In this document: piece by piece, positions 8,863 to 18,402 of the stretch | Position numbering within the stretch: the first letter of the stretch is position 1 | Layout: the number at the start of each line of letters is the position of its first letter | From: Sphaerotilus sp. | Lineage (GTDB): Bacteria > Pseudomonadota > Gammaproteobacteria > Burkholderiales > Burkholderiaceae_C | Assembly: GCF_013299175.1 (NCBI RefSeq) | Contig: NZ_JAAFKF010000004.1 | Location: 1 to 64,000, forward strand | Direction: 5' to 3' | Length of the DNA: 64,000 nt | Program-made: the position numbers and the translations under genes | Notes under the pieces: generated by a model | What the model was told of the DNA's origin: nothing | Database searches by the model: none | The model's input: only the letters and a program-made list of their open reading frames with translations

Positions 8863-10743
8863 ATGGATGCCCTCCGCTCCGCCCTTGCTGCTGCCAGCCT
8901 CCATGCGGGGTCGGCTCCACGTACCGATCTGCACGGTGCGCTGCGACCCATGTTGCCGCGTGGCGAGCCCCTGCGCGGCATGGTCACCCTGGCCCTCGAC
9001 CAGCACCGCCGCGACACCGCCATCTGCCTGCGCACCGCCGAGAGCCTGCTGGCGCAGTACCGCCCGACCGAGGTGCTCGACTGCCTGGACCAGCTCGACA
9101 CCAGCATCGAGCGCAGCGCCGCCTGGCACCTGGTGCGGGCAAGCGCCCTGTCGGCACTGCGGGACGACCGGCAGGCGGTGCGCGATGCCACCGCGGCGAT
9201 GGCCAAGGCAGGACCGGATGCCGCCCTGCACCAGCGCGCCCTGCTGCAGCTCGGCCAGGGCCTGACCCGGCTGCAGGACCACGCCGAAGCCGGGTGGTGT
9301 TATCGCACGGCGCTCGCCGCACAACCGCAGGCGGCGGACGCCGCACTGGCCTCCGCCCTCGGCAGTGCGGCAGATCTGGACTGGGACGCACACTCCACCC
9401 ATCTCGACCGGCTGCTGGCCTGCATGGCCCACCCGCCCGCGTCGGCCCATCTGCCGCTGGTGGTGCCGCTCGATCCGGGCCAGCTCCTCCCTCTGCTGGA
9501 CCACCCGCTGCTGCACCGCTGGCTGGCCGCGCTCGCCTGCCAGCAGCGCCACGGCGCTGGCACCACCCGCGAGAAGCCGAAAACCGCTGCCCGCGACCAC
9601 CGCCGCCAAGGCCGGTGGCGCCTGGGCATCCTCACCGGCGGGCGCGAACGGTCCGGGTCTGCGCTGGATCCGTCCGTGGCTGCGCTGTTCGACGCATTCG
9701 ACCAGAAGCACGTCGCGCTGTACCTCTACTCGGACGCCCGGTCGGATCACCCCCGCGTGGTCACCGCCACGCGCTGGCACGACAGCCGCCACACGAGCAC
9801 CGAAGACCTCGTCGGCATCATCCGCGGTGACCGGATCGATCTGCTGCTCGACCTCACCGGCCCCGGCGAGGATTCGCGCCTGGGCGTGCTTGCCCACCGC
9901 CCGGCGCCAGTCCAGGCCGCCTGGCTGGGACATGCTGGCACCACGGGTGCGCCCTGGGTGGACTACCTGATCGGCGATCCGGTCGTCACACCGCTGGCGG
10001 CGCAGGCGCAGTTCAGTGAATGCATCGCCCAGTTGCCTGGGTGCCACCGACCGACCAGACCGCCGCGGCCGCCAGCACAGCCACCCGTCCCGCCACGCCG
10101 CACCGACTGCGGCCTGCCCGACGGCGCCCCGGTGCTCGCCAGCTTCAACCCGCCGGAGCGGATCACCGGCGCGCAGTTCCGGGCGTGGTGCCAGATCCTG
10201 TCCGCCGTGCCGGACTCGGTGCTGTGGCTGCGGGCACCGGCACCGGATGCGCAACGGCATCTGCGCGCCAGCGTGGCGCGCGCGGGAATCGACCCGGTGC
10301 GGCTCGTCTTCGCGCCTGCCGTCCCGCCACAAGCGCACCTGGCACGCCTGCCGCTGGCCGACCTCGTGCTGGATTGCTTCCCCGGCAACGCCGAGACCGC
10401 GGCACGGGACGCGCTGTCGACTGGCGTGCCCGTGCTCACCCGGATCGGCCAGGGCTTCGCGGCGCGGCGCACCGCCAGCCTGCTGGCAGCGTTCCGGCTG
10501 CCCGGGCTGGTCTGCACGGACACCGAGCACTACGTCCGCACCGCAGTGCACCTGCTGCGGGACGCTGACGCCATGGCGCAGCTCAAGGCCCGGCTCGCCA
10601 CGGCCCGCACCAGCGCGCTGCACCGGGACACCGAGTGCAGCGCACGCGATCTGGAGCACCTGCTGGCCCGCATGGTCGCGCGCCACGACGCCGGATTGCC
10701 CCCCACCCCGCTGGCTGCCGAGCCAGCTCCCCGGAGAGACTGA
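8863..10743 (+). CDS. SPINDLY/O-GlcNAc transferase-like (GT41) protein with TPR-like N-terminus
   Basis: APVQAAWLGHAGTTGAPWVDYLIGDPVVTP..., FNPPERITGAQFRAWCQILSAVPDSVLWL, ADLVLDCFPGNAETAARDALSTGVPVLTRIG. Confidence 0.82.
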   Translation: MDALRSALAAASLHAGSAPRTDLHGALRPMLPRGEPLRGMVTLALDQHRRDTAICLRTAESLLAQYRPTEVLDCLDQLDTSIERSAAWHLVRASALSALRDDRQAVRDATAAMAKAGPDAALHQRALLQLGQGLTRLQDHAEAGWCYRTALAAQPQAADAALASALGSAADLDWDAHSTHLDRLLACMAHPPASAHLPLVVPLDPGQLLPLLDHPLLHRWLAALACQQRHGAGTTREKPKTAARDHRRQGRWRLGILTGGRERSGSALDPSVAALFDAFDQKHVALYLYSDARSDHPRVVTATRWHDSRHTSTEDLVGIIRGDRIDLLLDLTGPGEDSRLGVLAHRPAPVQAAWLGHAGTTGAPWVDYLIGDPVVTPLAAQAQFSECIAQLPGCHRPTRPPRPPAQPPVPPRRTDCGLPDGAPVLASFNPPERITGAQFRAWCQILSAVPDSVLWLRAPAPDAQRHLRASVARAGIDPVRLVFAPAVPPQAHLARLPLADLVLDCFPGNAETAARDALSTGVPVLTRIGQGFAARRTASLLAAFRLPGLVCTDTEHYVRTAVHLLRDADAMAQLKARLATARTSALHRDTECSARDLEHLLARMVARHDAGLPPTPLAAEPAPRRD

Positions 10744-11769
10744 ATGCAACGCTACACCGTCGCCGCCGTCCTGATCGTGCGCGACGAGGCGCCGCGCCTG
10801 CGCCGCGCCCTCGACAGCCTGCGCCCCTGGACCGACCGCCTGGTGGTGGTCGACACGGGATCGCAGGACAACACCGTCGCTGTCGCCCGTGCAGCCGGCG
10901 CCGAGGTTTCGCATCTGCGCTGGTGCGACGATTTCGGCATCGCCCGCAACACCGCGCTGGAGCGGGCTGGCGCCGACTGGCACATCGTGCTCGATGGCGA
11001 CGAGTGGCTGGCCCGCGGTGGCGAGACCCTGGCCACGCTGCGCACGCTGCGGCCAGACTTCGTCGGCGCGGTGCGGGTGGACAGCGACCACGGGCCGCAG
11101 GGCCACACCAGCGTCGCCTCCAACTGGATCAGCCGCCTCCTGCCCGGCCACGTGCGCTACACCGGCCGCATCCACGAACAGCCACAGCACACGCTGCCCG
11201 TGCGGCGGCTGCCGCTGCAGGTCGGACACGACGGCTACAGCGCGGTCGCGCTCGACCGCAAGGCCGGCCGCAATGCCACGCTGCTGCAGCGCGCGCTCGG
11301 CGACCATCCGGACGACCCATATCTCTGGTACCAGCTCGGTAAGGACCACGATGTCTACGGTCGCCACGCCGACGCACTGCACTGCTTCAACCAGGCAGAG
11401 GCACGGCTGGCGGGACTGGCCGCCACGCCCGCCTGGCTGCATGACCTCAGCGTGCGCAGCCTGCACGCGCTCAAGTGCTGCGGCCGCCATGCCGACGGCG
11501 TGCAGCGCGCCTCGGACGGCATGGCGCGCTGGGACCGCTCCCCTGACTTCTTCTTCGCCCTGGGCGACCTGATGCTCGACTGGGCTGCCAACGAACCCGC
11601 CCGCGCCACCGAGCTGCTGCCGATGATCGAAGGCGCCTGGCAACGCTGCCTGGAGATCGGCGAGCGGCCGGATCTGGAAGGCGCAGTCCACGGCCGCGGC
11701 AGCCACCTGGCCACGCACAACCTGGGGGTGCTGCGGCAGTTCGGGCCACGGGTACACGCGCCGAAGTAG
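10744..11769 (+). CDS. Family 2 glycosyltransferase
   Basis: AVLIVRDEAPRLRRALDSLRPWTDRLVVVDTGSQDNTVAVAR..., HIVLDGDEWL. Confidence 0.85.
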   Translation: MQRYTVAAVLIVRDEAPRLRRALDSLRPWTDRLVVVDTGSQDNTVAVARAAGAEVSHLRWCDDFGIARNTALERAGADWHIVLDGDEWLARGGETLATLRTLRPDFVGAVRVDSDHGPQGHTSVASNWISRLLPGHVRYTGRIHEQPQHTLPVRRLPLQVGHDGYSAVALDRKAGRNATLLQRALGDHPDDPYLWYQLGKDHDVYGRHADALHCFNQAEARLAGLAATPAWLHDLSVRSLHALKCCGRHADGVQRASDGMARWDRSPDFFFALGDLMLDWAANEPARATELLPMIEGAWQRCLEIGERPDLEGAVHGRGSHLATHNLGVLRQFGPRVHAPK

Positions 11770-11854
11770 CCCGCTTTGGCCGCCCTGATCGGGCCGACAG
11801 GACGGGCCGGTCTGCCTAGACTGGTTCCGACCCTTCGCACGGAACCCCACGCCC

Positions 11855-13435
11855 ATGAACCTGCCGGATATCCACCTGTGCATCGTCCACCCCCAGGGCC
11901 AGCCGCACGCCCTGGGCCTGATCGACCCCGCACGCTACTTCCGCTACCAGTTCCGGCGGCTCGGCGCCCGCGTGAGCCTGTCCAAGAACCGGCTGCGCCA
12001 CGACGCGGTCAACTTCGTCTTCGGCGCCCACCTCGGCTTTGACACCGACCAGTGCCTGCAGCACACCTGTGTCTTCGTCAACCTGGAGTCGCTGGGACAC
12101 GAAGGCGCGCAGGTCTCCTCGGCTTACCTGCACCTGCTGCGCCACTCGGCCGTGGTGGACCACGATCCGGCCAATCTGGAGGTCTACACCGACCACCCGG
12201 ACGACGTGCCGCTGGTGCCTTTCGTCCACGCCCCCTACCTGAGCGCCGACGCACAAGCCCCCGCCGCCGCACTGGAAGACCGCCCGATCGACCTGCTGGT
12301 CCTCGGCACGCAGAACGAGCGCATCCGCCGCCTCATCAAGCGCATCGAGGACACCGGCATCACCGTGAGCCAGTTCGACCGCCCGGTCTACGCCGGAGAG
12401 CGCGATGCCTACATCCGGCAGGCCAAGGCCGTGCTGCACCTGCGCCCGCACGAAAGCAGCCGCTTCGAGCCGATCACGCTCGCGCACTGCCTGAGCCTGG
12501 GCACCCCGGTCATCGCGGAGCGGACACCGCACGCGGCCACGGCCGCGTTCTATGAAGACGCCGCCACCTGGATCGACGACGCCACGCTCGACCCCTTCTT
12601 CCGGCAGGACTTCGGCACGCCCGCCTGGTACGCACAGGCCCGCGCACAGCACGCCAGTTTCGAGGAACTGGACCCGGCCGAAGCCTTCGCCGACATGCTG
12701 GCCTTCGTCAGCGGCTATGGCCAGACCCACGTCCGCACCCGCGACCCGCAGCCCTGGCGCCCGCTGCGGCTGAACCTGGGTGCGGGCACCGACTACCGCG
12801 TCGGCTGGCTCAACCTGGACACCCGCCCCGAGACCGAGCCAGACCTGCTGCTCGACCTCGGTCAGCCCCAGACCCTGCCGCTGCTGGCGCGTGGCACGCT
12901 CTGCGGCCCGGTGCGGCTGGAAGCCGGACAGTTCGCCGAGATCTGCGCCGGCTCGGTGCTGGTGCGAACGCCGGATCTGTCCACCCTGATGACGCAGGCG
13001 CTGGCGCTGCTGCGCGAAGGCGGGCGCTTCGCCATCGAGGTGCCGTGCGAGCATTCACCGACCGCATGGCGCGACCCGACCCACCTGCGCGCGCTCAACG
13101 AGAACGCCTGGACCTGCTACACCGAGACCTTCTGGCAACTCGGCTGGTTCACCCACCGCTTCCAGATCGAAGCGTCCGGCTACCGCGACCTGAACCGCAA
13201 GAACTGCCGCCGCGAGAAGGCAGCGTCCATGCATGTCGTGCTGCAGAAGGTGGTGACGACCCCGGCCGAGCGCACGCTGGCGCGCACCATGAGCCTGGAT
13301 TGCCTGGTGCCAGCCGACAGCGTGCCGGTGCAGGACCAGTTGCTGCCGGCCGACAGCTCGCGCCCGCTGCAGGCACTGCTGCAGGAAGTCGCCGCCACGC
13401 GGGAATCCCTGCTGGCCGGTGTTCACGGCGAGTGA
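11855..13435 (+). CDS. Glycosyltransferase-like protein fused to a SAM-methyltransferase-like C-terminal domain
   Basis: N-terminal glycosyltransferase-like region (AKAVLHLRPHESSRFEPITLAHCLSLGTPVIAE); C-terminal LRLNLGAGTDYRVGWLNLDTRPETEPDLLLDL. Confidence 0.6.
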   Translation: MNLPDIHLCIVHPQGQPHALGLIDPARYFRYQFRRLGARVSLSKNRLRHDAVNFVFGAHLGFDTDQCLQHTCVFVNLESLGHEGAQVSSAYLHLLRHSAVVDHDPANLEVYTDHPDDVPLVPFVHAPYLSADAQAPAAALEDRPIDLLVLGTQNERIRRLIKRIEDTGITVSQFDRPVYAGERDAYIRQAKAVLHLRPHESSRFEPITLAHCLSLGTPVIAERTPHAATAAFYEDAATWIDDATLDPFFRQDFGTPAWYAQARAQHASFEELDPAEAFADMLAFVSGYGQTHVRTRDPQPWRPLRLNLGAGTDYRVGWLNLDTRPETEPDLLLDLGQPQTLPLLARGTLCGPVRLEAGQFAEICAGSVLVRTPDLSTLMTQALALLREGGRFAIEVPCEHSPTAWRDPTHLRALNENAWTCYTETFWQLGWFTHRFQIEASGYRDLNRKNCRREKAASMHVVLQKVVTTPAERTLARTMSLDCLVPADSVPVQDQLLPADSSRPLQALLQEVAATRESLLAGVHGE

Positions 13436-13448
13436 GCCGCGCGGCGCC

Positions 13449-14132
13449 TCAGCGGCCGCTGCGGTAAGGCTCTTCGAAATCCAGGAAATCCCGTTCCGCC
13501 AGCGCCTCGGCGACCCACGCCGCCACGCCCGGCGCAGCCCAGACCTGCGCCATCCAGTCCGCCACCACCGGCGGCACAGGCAGCGCGTAGGTCCGCAGCC
13601 GCGCCACCACCGGCGCGAAGTACGCGTCGGCAATGCTGAAGGTGCCGAACAGGAACGGCCCGCCACTGTCCGCCAGCGCCGCGCTCCACATCGCCACCAG
13701 CCGGTCCAGGTCCGCCTGCACCGCCGGGTGTTCGGCCAGCATCTGCGCGCCGATCTCGGGCAGCGATGCCTCGATGTTCATCGGGCAGCGGCTGCGCAAC
13801 CCCGTGAAACCGGCGTGCATCTCCGCGCACAGCGAACGGGCGCGGGCACGCTGGCGGGCGTCCCGTGGCCACAGTGCGTGCTCGGGATGGCGCTCGGCGA
13901 GGTACTCGGCCATCGCCAGCGTGTCCCACACCACCAGCCCGCCGTCGTCCACCAGCAGCGGCACCTTGCCCGTCGGCGACAGACCGGCCAATGTGGTCTT
14001 GAACGTGGAGCCAGCCTCGAAGCTGTCGAACCGCACCATCACCTCGTCGAACGCCATGCCGAACTGCCGCAGCAGCACCCACGGCCGCATGGACCAGGAC
14101 GAGTAGTTCTTGTTGCCGATGTAGAGCTGCAT
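13449..14132 (-). CDS. Glutathione S-transferase family protein
   Basis: MQLYIGNKNYSSWSMRPWVLLRQFG..., LSPTGKVPLLVDDGGLVVWDTLAMAEYLAERHP. Confidence 0.9.
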   Translation of the reverse strand: MQLYIGNKNYSSWSMRPWVLLRQFGMAFDEVMVRFDSFEAGSTFKTTLAGLSPTGKVPLLVDDGGLVVWDTLAMAEYLAERHPEHALWPRDARQRARARSLCAEMHAGFTGLRSRCPMNIEASLPEIGAQMLAEHPAVQADLDRLVAMWSAALADSGGPFLFGTFSIADAYFAPVVARLRTYALPVPPVVADWMAQVWAAPGVAAWVAEALAERDFLDFEEPYRSGR

Positions 14133-14373
14133 GGGAATCGTTCCTTTCGGTGTGCCGGTGTCCCGGTGGGGGGGTCGATGGTAGCCGCCCGGTCCCGGGC
14201 ACTGCGCAAATCCGACCGATCCGGACCCCTTGTCCGGGCGGCATCAGACCCGGCACCTCGGGATTGCCCGACGGGTGCCGATATCCCAGCATTCACAGCA
14301 CAAAAATTACGTTCATTTACGATTCAGGTTCCAATACGCCGGAGCCTGGCCGTTCCCTTCCCGGTACACCCCG

Positions 14374-15420
14374 ATGCAAGTCTCGATCGTCGTCCTGAAC
14401 TACAACTACGCCCGGTTCGTCGGCGCGGCGATCGACTCGGCCCTGCGCCAGACGCTGCCCGACGCCGACTGCGAAGTGATCGTGGTGGACAACGGCTCGA
14501 CCGACGACTCGCTGTCGGTCATCGCCCGCTACGGCGACCGGGTGCGGCTGGTGCGGCAGGCGGTCAACATCGGCCAGGGGCAGGGCTACAACCTGGGCAT
14601 CGCGGCGGCGCGGGGCGAGTGGATCGTCTGGCTGGACGCCGACGACGTGCTCGACGCCGATGCGATGGCCACCTGCCTGTCGCTGGCCGACGCCGGCACC
14701 GCCAAGGTCCACTACCCGATGCGGTTGATCGACGCGGAAGGGGCCTTGCTCGGCGGGGTCGTCCCCTTCCTGCGGCACGACGGCGACGTGGTGCCCGTCA
14801 TCCGCGCCCTCGGCCACTACGCCGGCCCGCCCGGCAGCGGCAACCTCTACCGCCGCTCGGCGGTCGCGCCCTACTTCCCCGTCAAGCCCGAGGACTGGCC
14901 GATCTGCACCGACACCGTGCCCTTCGTCACCGCGCCCTTCCACGGCCGCGTGGTCGGCGCCGCCCGCCCGCTCGGCGGCTACCGGCTGCACCGCAAACCC
15001 GACGCGCAAGCCGCCCCCGGCTACCGCGGCAACTACAGCGGCAGCATCGGCCTGGAGGTGCGCCTGGTCGAGCGCAGCCGCGACCGCACGATGGCGCTGC
15101 TGCGCGAACGCTCGGGCATCGTGGTGGACGGCCCCTTCCTGATGCTGCCCACCCATGTGCGCCACCGCATCACCTCGTGGCGCTGGGCGCGGGCATCGCA
15201 TCCCTTCCCGCAGGACACCGCAGGCAGCCTCTGGCGGCTGATGCGCGATTCGCTGAAAGCCTGCCCTGGCTACAACGAGACGCAGCGCGCCGCCATGCTC
15301 GCCTGGGCCACGGGCGCGCTGTATCTGCCGGAATCACTGGCCGGGGCGGTGATGTCCACCAGCCGCGCCAACCCCGTCTGGGAAACCGTCACCCGCTGGA
15401 CCAAGCGCCTGGGCACCTGA
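14374..15420 (+). CDS. Family 2 glycosyltransferase
   Basis: MQVSIVVLNYNYARFVGAAIDSALRQT..VIVVDNGSTDDSL..., WIVWLDADDVL. Confidence 0.9.
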   Translation: MQVSIVVLNYNYARFVGAAIDSALRQTLPDADCEVIVVDNGSTDDSLSVIARYGDRVRLVRQAVNIGQGQGYNLGIAAARGEWIVWLDADDVLDADAMATCLSLADAGTAKVHYPMRLIDAEGALLGGVVPFLRHDGDVVPVIRALGHYAGPPGSGNLYRRSAVAPYFPVKPEDWPICTDTVPFVTAPFHGRVVGAARPLGGYRLHRKPDAQAAPGYRGNYSGSIGLEVRLVERSRDRTMALLRERSGIVVDGPFLMLPTHVRHRITSWRWARASHPFPQDTAGSLWRLMRDSLKACPGYNETQRAAMLAWATGALYLPESLAGAVMSTSRANPVWETVTRWTKRLGT

Positions 15421-15481
15421 ACGCCGACCGCGCCTGCCATCCCGCATTCAATCTTCGCCTCGAACCGCCGATCTTCCCGAC

Positions 15482-16738
15482 ATGACACGCCCCACTTCTG
15501 CCCTCGCATGCCGCTTCTGCCAGGCGCCGCTGCGCACCAGCTTCGTCGATCTGGGCATGAGCCCGCTGTGCCAGACGCACATCGCGCCCGACCAGCTCGC
15601 CGACATGGAGCCGTTCTTCCCGCTGCACGCCTACGTCTGCGACGACTGCCACCTCGTGCAACTGCAGGAATTCGTGGCGCCGGACTCGATCTTCAGCGAG
15701 TACGCCTACTTCTCGTCCTACTCGTCGAGCTGGGTCGAACATGCGCGTCGTTATGCCGTGATGGCGGCGGATCGCTTCAAGTTGAACGCCAGCAGCCGCG
15801 TGATGGAGATCGCCAGCAACGACGGCTACCTGCTCCAGCACTTCGTCGCGGCCGGCATCCCGGTGCTGGGGATCGAGCCGGCCGCCAACGTCGCCAAGGT
15901 GGCGGTCGAGCGCGGCGTGCCGACGACGGTGCGCTTCATGGGCCGCGAGTCCGCCGCCGACATCGCCCGAGAACACGGCCACGCCGACCTGCTGCTGGGC
16001 AACAACGTGCTCGCGCATGTGCCCGACCTGAACGACTTCGTCGGCGGCATGAAGCACCTGCTCGCGCCGGGCGGCACCATCACGATGGAGTTCCCGCACC
16101 TGCTGCGCCTGATCGAGGGCGTGCAGTTCGACACCATCTACCACGAGCACTTCAGCTACCTGTCGCTGGTCACGGTCGAGCGGGTCTTCGCGCACCACGG
16201 CCTGACGCTGTTCGACGTGGAGGAGCTGCCCACGCACGGCGGCTCGCTGCGCATCTACGCCCGCCACACCGACGAGAACGTGGACGGCACGGCGCGTCCG
16301 GTCGGCGAGCGGGTCCATGCCCTGCGCGAACGCGAGATCGCCGACGGCTTCCTCGGCAGCGAGCGGTACCAGGGCTTCGGCGACCGCGTGCGCGAGACCA
16401 AGCGCAAGCTGCTGGCCTTCCTGATCGACGCCAAGGCGCGTGGCAAGACCGTGGTCGGCTACGGCGCACCGGGCAAGGGCAACACGCTGCTGAACTACTG
16501 CGGCATCCGCACCGACTTCCTCGACTTCACGGTGGACGCGAACCCCTACAAGCAGGGCAAGTTCACCCCCGGCACCCGCATCCCGATCCTGGCGCCATCC
16601 GCCATCCGTGACGCGAAGCCCGACTACGTGCTGATCCTGCCGTGGAACCTGAAGGACGAGATCGCCCGTGACGCCGCCTACATCCGCGGGTGGGGCGGGC
16701 AGTTCGTCGTGCCGATCCCCGAAGTCACCGTGTTCTGA
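15482..16738 (+). CDS. Sugar C-methyltransferase (NovU/TylC3-like class I SAM methyltransferase)
   Basis: CRFCQAPL..DLGMSPLCQ, CDDCHLVQL zinc motif, VMEIASNDGYLLQHF, LLGNNVLAHVPDLNDFV, FDTIYHEHFSYLS. Confidence 0.88.
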   Translation: MTRPTSALACRFCQAPLRTSFVDLGMSPLCQTHIAPDQLADMEPFFPLHAYVCDDCHLVQLQEFVAPDSIFSEYAYFSSYSSSWVEHARRYAVMAADRFKLNASSRVMEIASNDGYLLQHFVAAGIPVLGIEPAANVAKVAVERGVPTTVRFMGRESAADIAREHGHADLLLGNNVLAHVPDLNDFVGGMKHLLAPGGTITMEFPHLLRLIEGVQFDTIYHEHFSYLSLVTVERVFAHHGLTLFDVEELPTHGGSLRIYARHTDENVDGTARPVGERVHALREREIADGFLGSERYQGFGDRVRETKRKLLAFLIDAKARGKTVVGYGAPGKGNTLLNYCGIRTDFLDFTVDANPYKQGKFTPGTRIPILAPSAIRDAKPDYVLILPWNLKDEIARDAAYIRGWGGQFVVPIPEVTVF

Positions 16739-16765
16739 CCACCGAGCCATTCACCGAGCTGTCTC

Positions 16766-17803
16766 ATGAAAATTCTCGTCACCGGCACCGAGGGCTACAT
16801 CGGCGCCCGCCTCGCTCCCTGGCTCGAAGCCGCGGGCCACGAAGTCACCGGCCTGGACATCGGCTACTACGGCGATGGCCGGCTCTACCACGACCCGCTC
16901 GCCACCCGCATCGGCGCCCGCACGCTGTGCAAGGACTTGCGCCACGTCGAGCCGGCCGACTTCGCGGGCTTCGACGCCGTGATCCACCTCGCCGAGCTGT
17001 CCAACGATCCGCTGGGCCAGAACCGCCCCGAGATCACGCTGAAGATCAACCACGAAGGCTCGCTGCGCATCGCCCGCGCCGCCCGCGAGGCGGGGGTGAA
17101 GCGATTCGTCTACGCCTCGTCGTGCAGCGTCTACGGCGTGGGCACAGGCGACTTCCTGGACGAACGCTCGCCGGTCAATCCGCAGACGACCTACGCCGTG
17201 TGCAAGACGCTGGTCGAGCGCGACGTGACGCCGATGGCCAGCAGCGACTTCAGCGTCGTCTTCCTGCGCAACGCCACCGCCTACGGGCCGTCGCCGCGGA
17301 TGCGCTTCGACATCGTGCTCAACGACCTCTGCGCCCTGGCCCGCACGACCGGGCGCATCGCCATGGTCAGCGACGGCAGCCCGTGGCGGCCGATCGTCCA
17401 CGTCGAGGACATCTGCGAGGCGATGCGCTGCGCGGTGGAAGCGCCAGCGGACGCGATCAACGGCGAGGTCTTCAACGTCGGCCGCACGGACGAGAACTTC
17501 CGCGTGCGCGAGATTGCCCAACTCGTGGCCGCCGCCTTTCCCGGCTGCGAAGTCACCGCCGGCCCGCCGAGCGCGGACAACCGCAGCTACCGGGTCTCGT
17601 TCGAGAAGATCGAGAAACGCCTGCCCGGTTTTGTTGCCCGCTGGACGGCGAAACACGGCGCCGAGGAGCTGGCCAGCCTGTTCCAGCGCATCGACTTCAC
17701 CGAGGCCGATCACCGCTGGCGCGCCTACACCCGCCTGAAGCAGTTGCAGTACCTGCAGCGCACCGGGCAGGTGGACGACGACCTGTTCTGGAGCGCCCGT
17801 TGA
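16766..17803 (+). CDS. NAD-dependent sugar epimerase/dehydratase
   Basis: MKILVTGTEGYIGARLAPWLEAAGHEV, YASSCSVYG, YAVCK. Confidence 0.9.
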   Translation: MKILVTGTEGYIGARLAPWLEAAGHEVTGLDIGYYGDGRLYHDPLATRIGARTLCKDLRHVEPADFAGFDAVIHLAELSNDPLGQNRPEITLKINHEGSLRIARAAREAGVKRFVYASSCSVYGVGTGDFLDERSPVNPQTTYAVCKTLVERDVTPMASSDFSVVFLRNATAYGPSPRMRFDIVLNDLCALARTTGRIAMVSDGSPWRPIVHVEDICEAMRCAVEAPADAINGEVFNVGRTDENFRVREIAQLVAAAFPGCEVTAGPPSADNRSYRVSFEKIEKRLPGFVARWTAKHGAEELASLFQRIDFTEADHRWRAYTRLKQLQYLQRTGQVDDDLFWSAR

Positions 17804-17805
17804 CG

Positions 17806-18402
17806 ATGGTCTTCGAACCAACGGCCATCGACGGCGTGCGGCACATCCGCCTCGCGCCGATGGCCGACGAGCGCGGCTCCTTTGCACGGACGTGGTGCCG
17901 AGAAACGTTCGCCGCACACGGTGGACCGGGCCTGGATGCGGCGATGGTGCAGACCAGCACCTCGTTCAACGTCCGCGCCGGCACGCTGCGCGGGATGCAT
18001 TTCGCGTGGCCGCCCGCCACGGAATGCAAGCTGGTGCGCTGCACCCGCGGCCGGGTGTTCGACCAGTTGCTCGACCTGCGCCCCGAGTCGCCGACCTACC
18101 GGGCCACCGTGTCGGTGACGCTGGATTCGGCGCTCGGCAACGCGCTGTGGATTCCGCGCGGCGTGGCGCATGGGTTCCAGACGCTGGTGGACGACAGCGA
18201 GGTCTTCTACATGATGACCGAGGCGTACCGGGGCGACCTCGGCGCGGGCGTGCGGGCGGACGATCCGGCGTTCGGGCTGACGTGGCCGCTGCCGGTGACG
18301 GCGATGTCCGAGCGCGACCGCGATGGCCCGTTCTTCGACGAAGCGGCCCACCGCCAGCGTTACGGCGCCGGGATCGCAGCCGGGACGCCGAATGCTGCTT
18401 GA
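17806..18402 (+). CDS. dTDP-4-dehydrorhamnose 3,5-epimerase (RmlC)-like protein
   Basis: DERGSFARTWCRETF, GTLRGMHFAWPP, PRGVAHGFQTL. Confidence 0.88.
   Translation: MVFEPTAIDGVRHIRLAPMADERGSFARTWCRETFAAHGGPGLDAAMVQTSTSFNVRAGTLRGMHFAWPPATECKLVRCTRGRVFDQLLDLRPESPTYRATVSVTLDSALGNALWIPRGVAHGFQTLVDDSEVFYMMTEAYRGDLGAGVRADDPAFGLTWPLPVTAMSERDRDGPFFDEAAHRQRYGAGIAAGTPNAA

Noticed and set aside
8740-11883. 1047-aa minus-strand ORF
   Set aside because: Antisense shadow of the GT41/GT2 genes in high-GC DNA; Arg/Gln/His/Gly-rich with no recognisable motifs.
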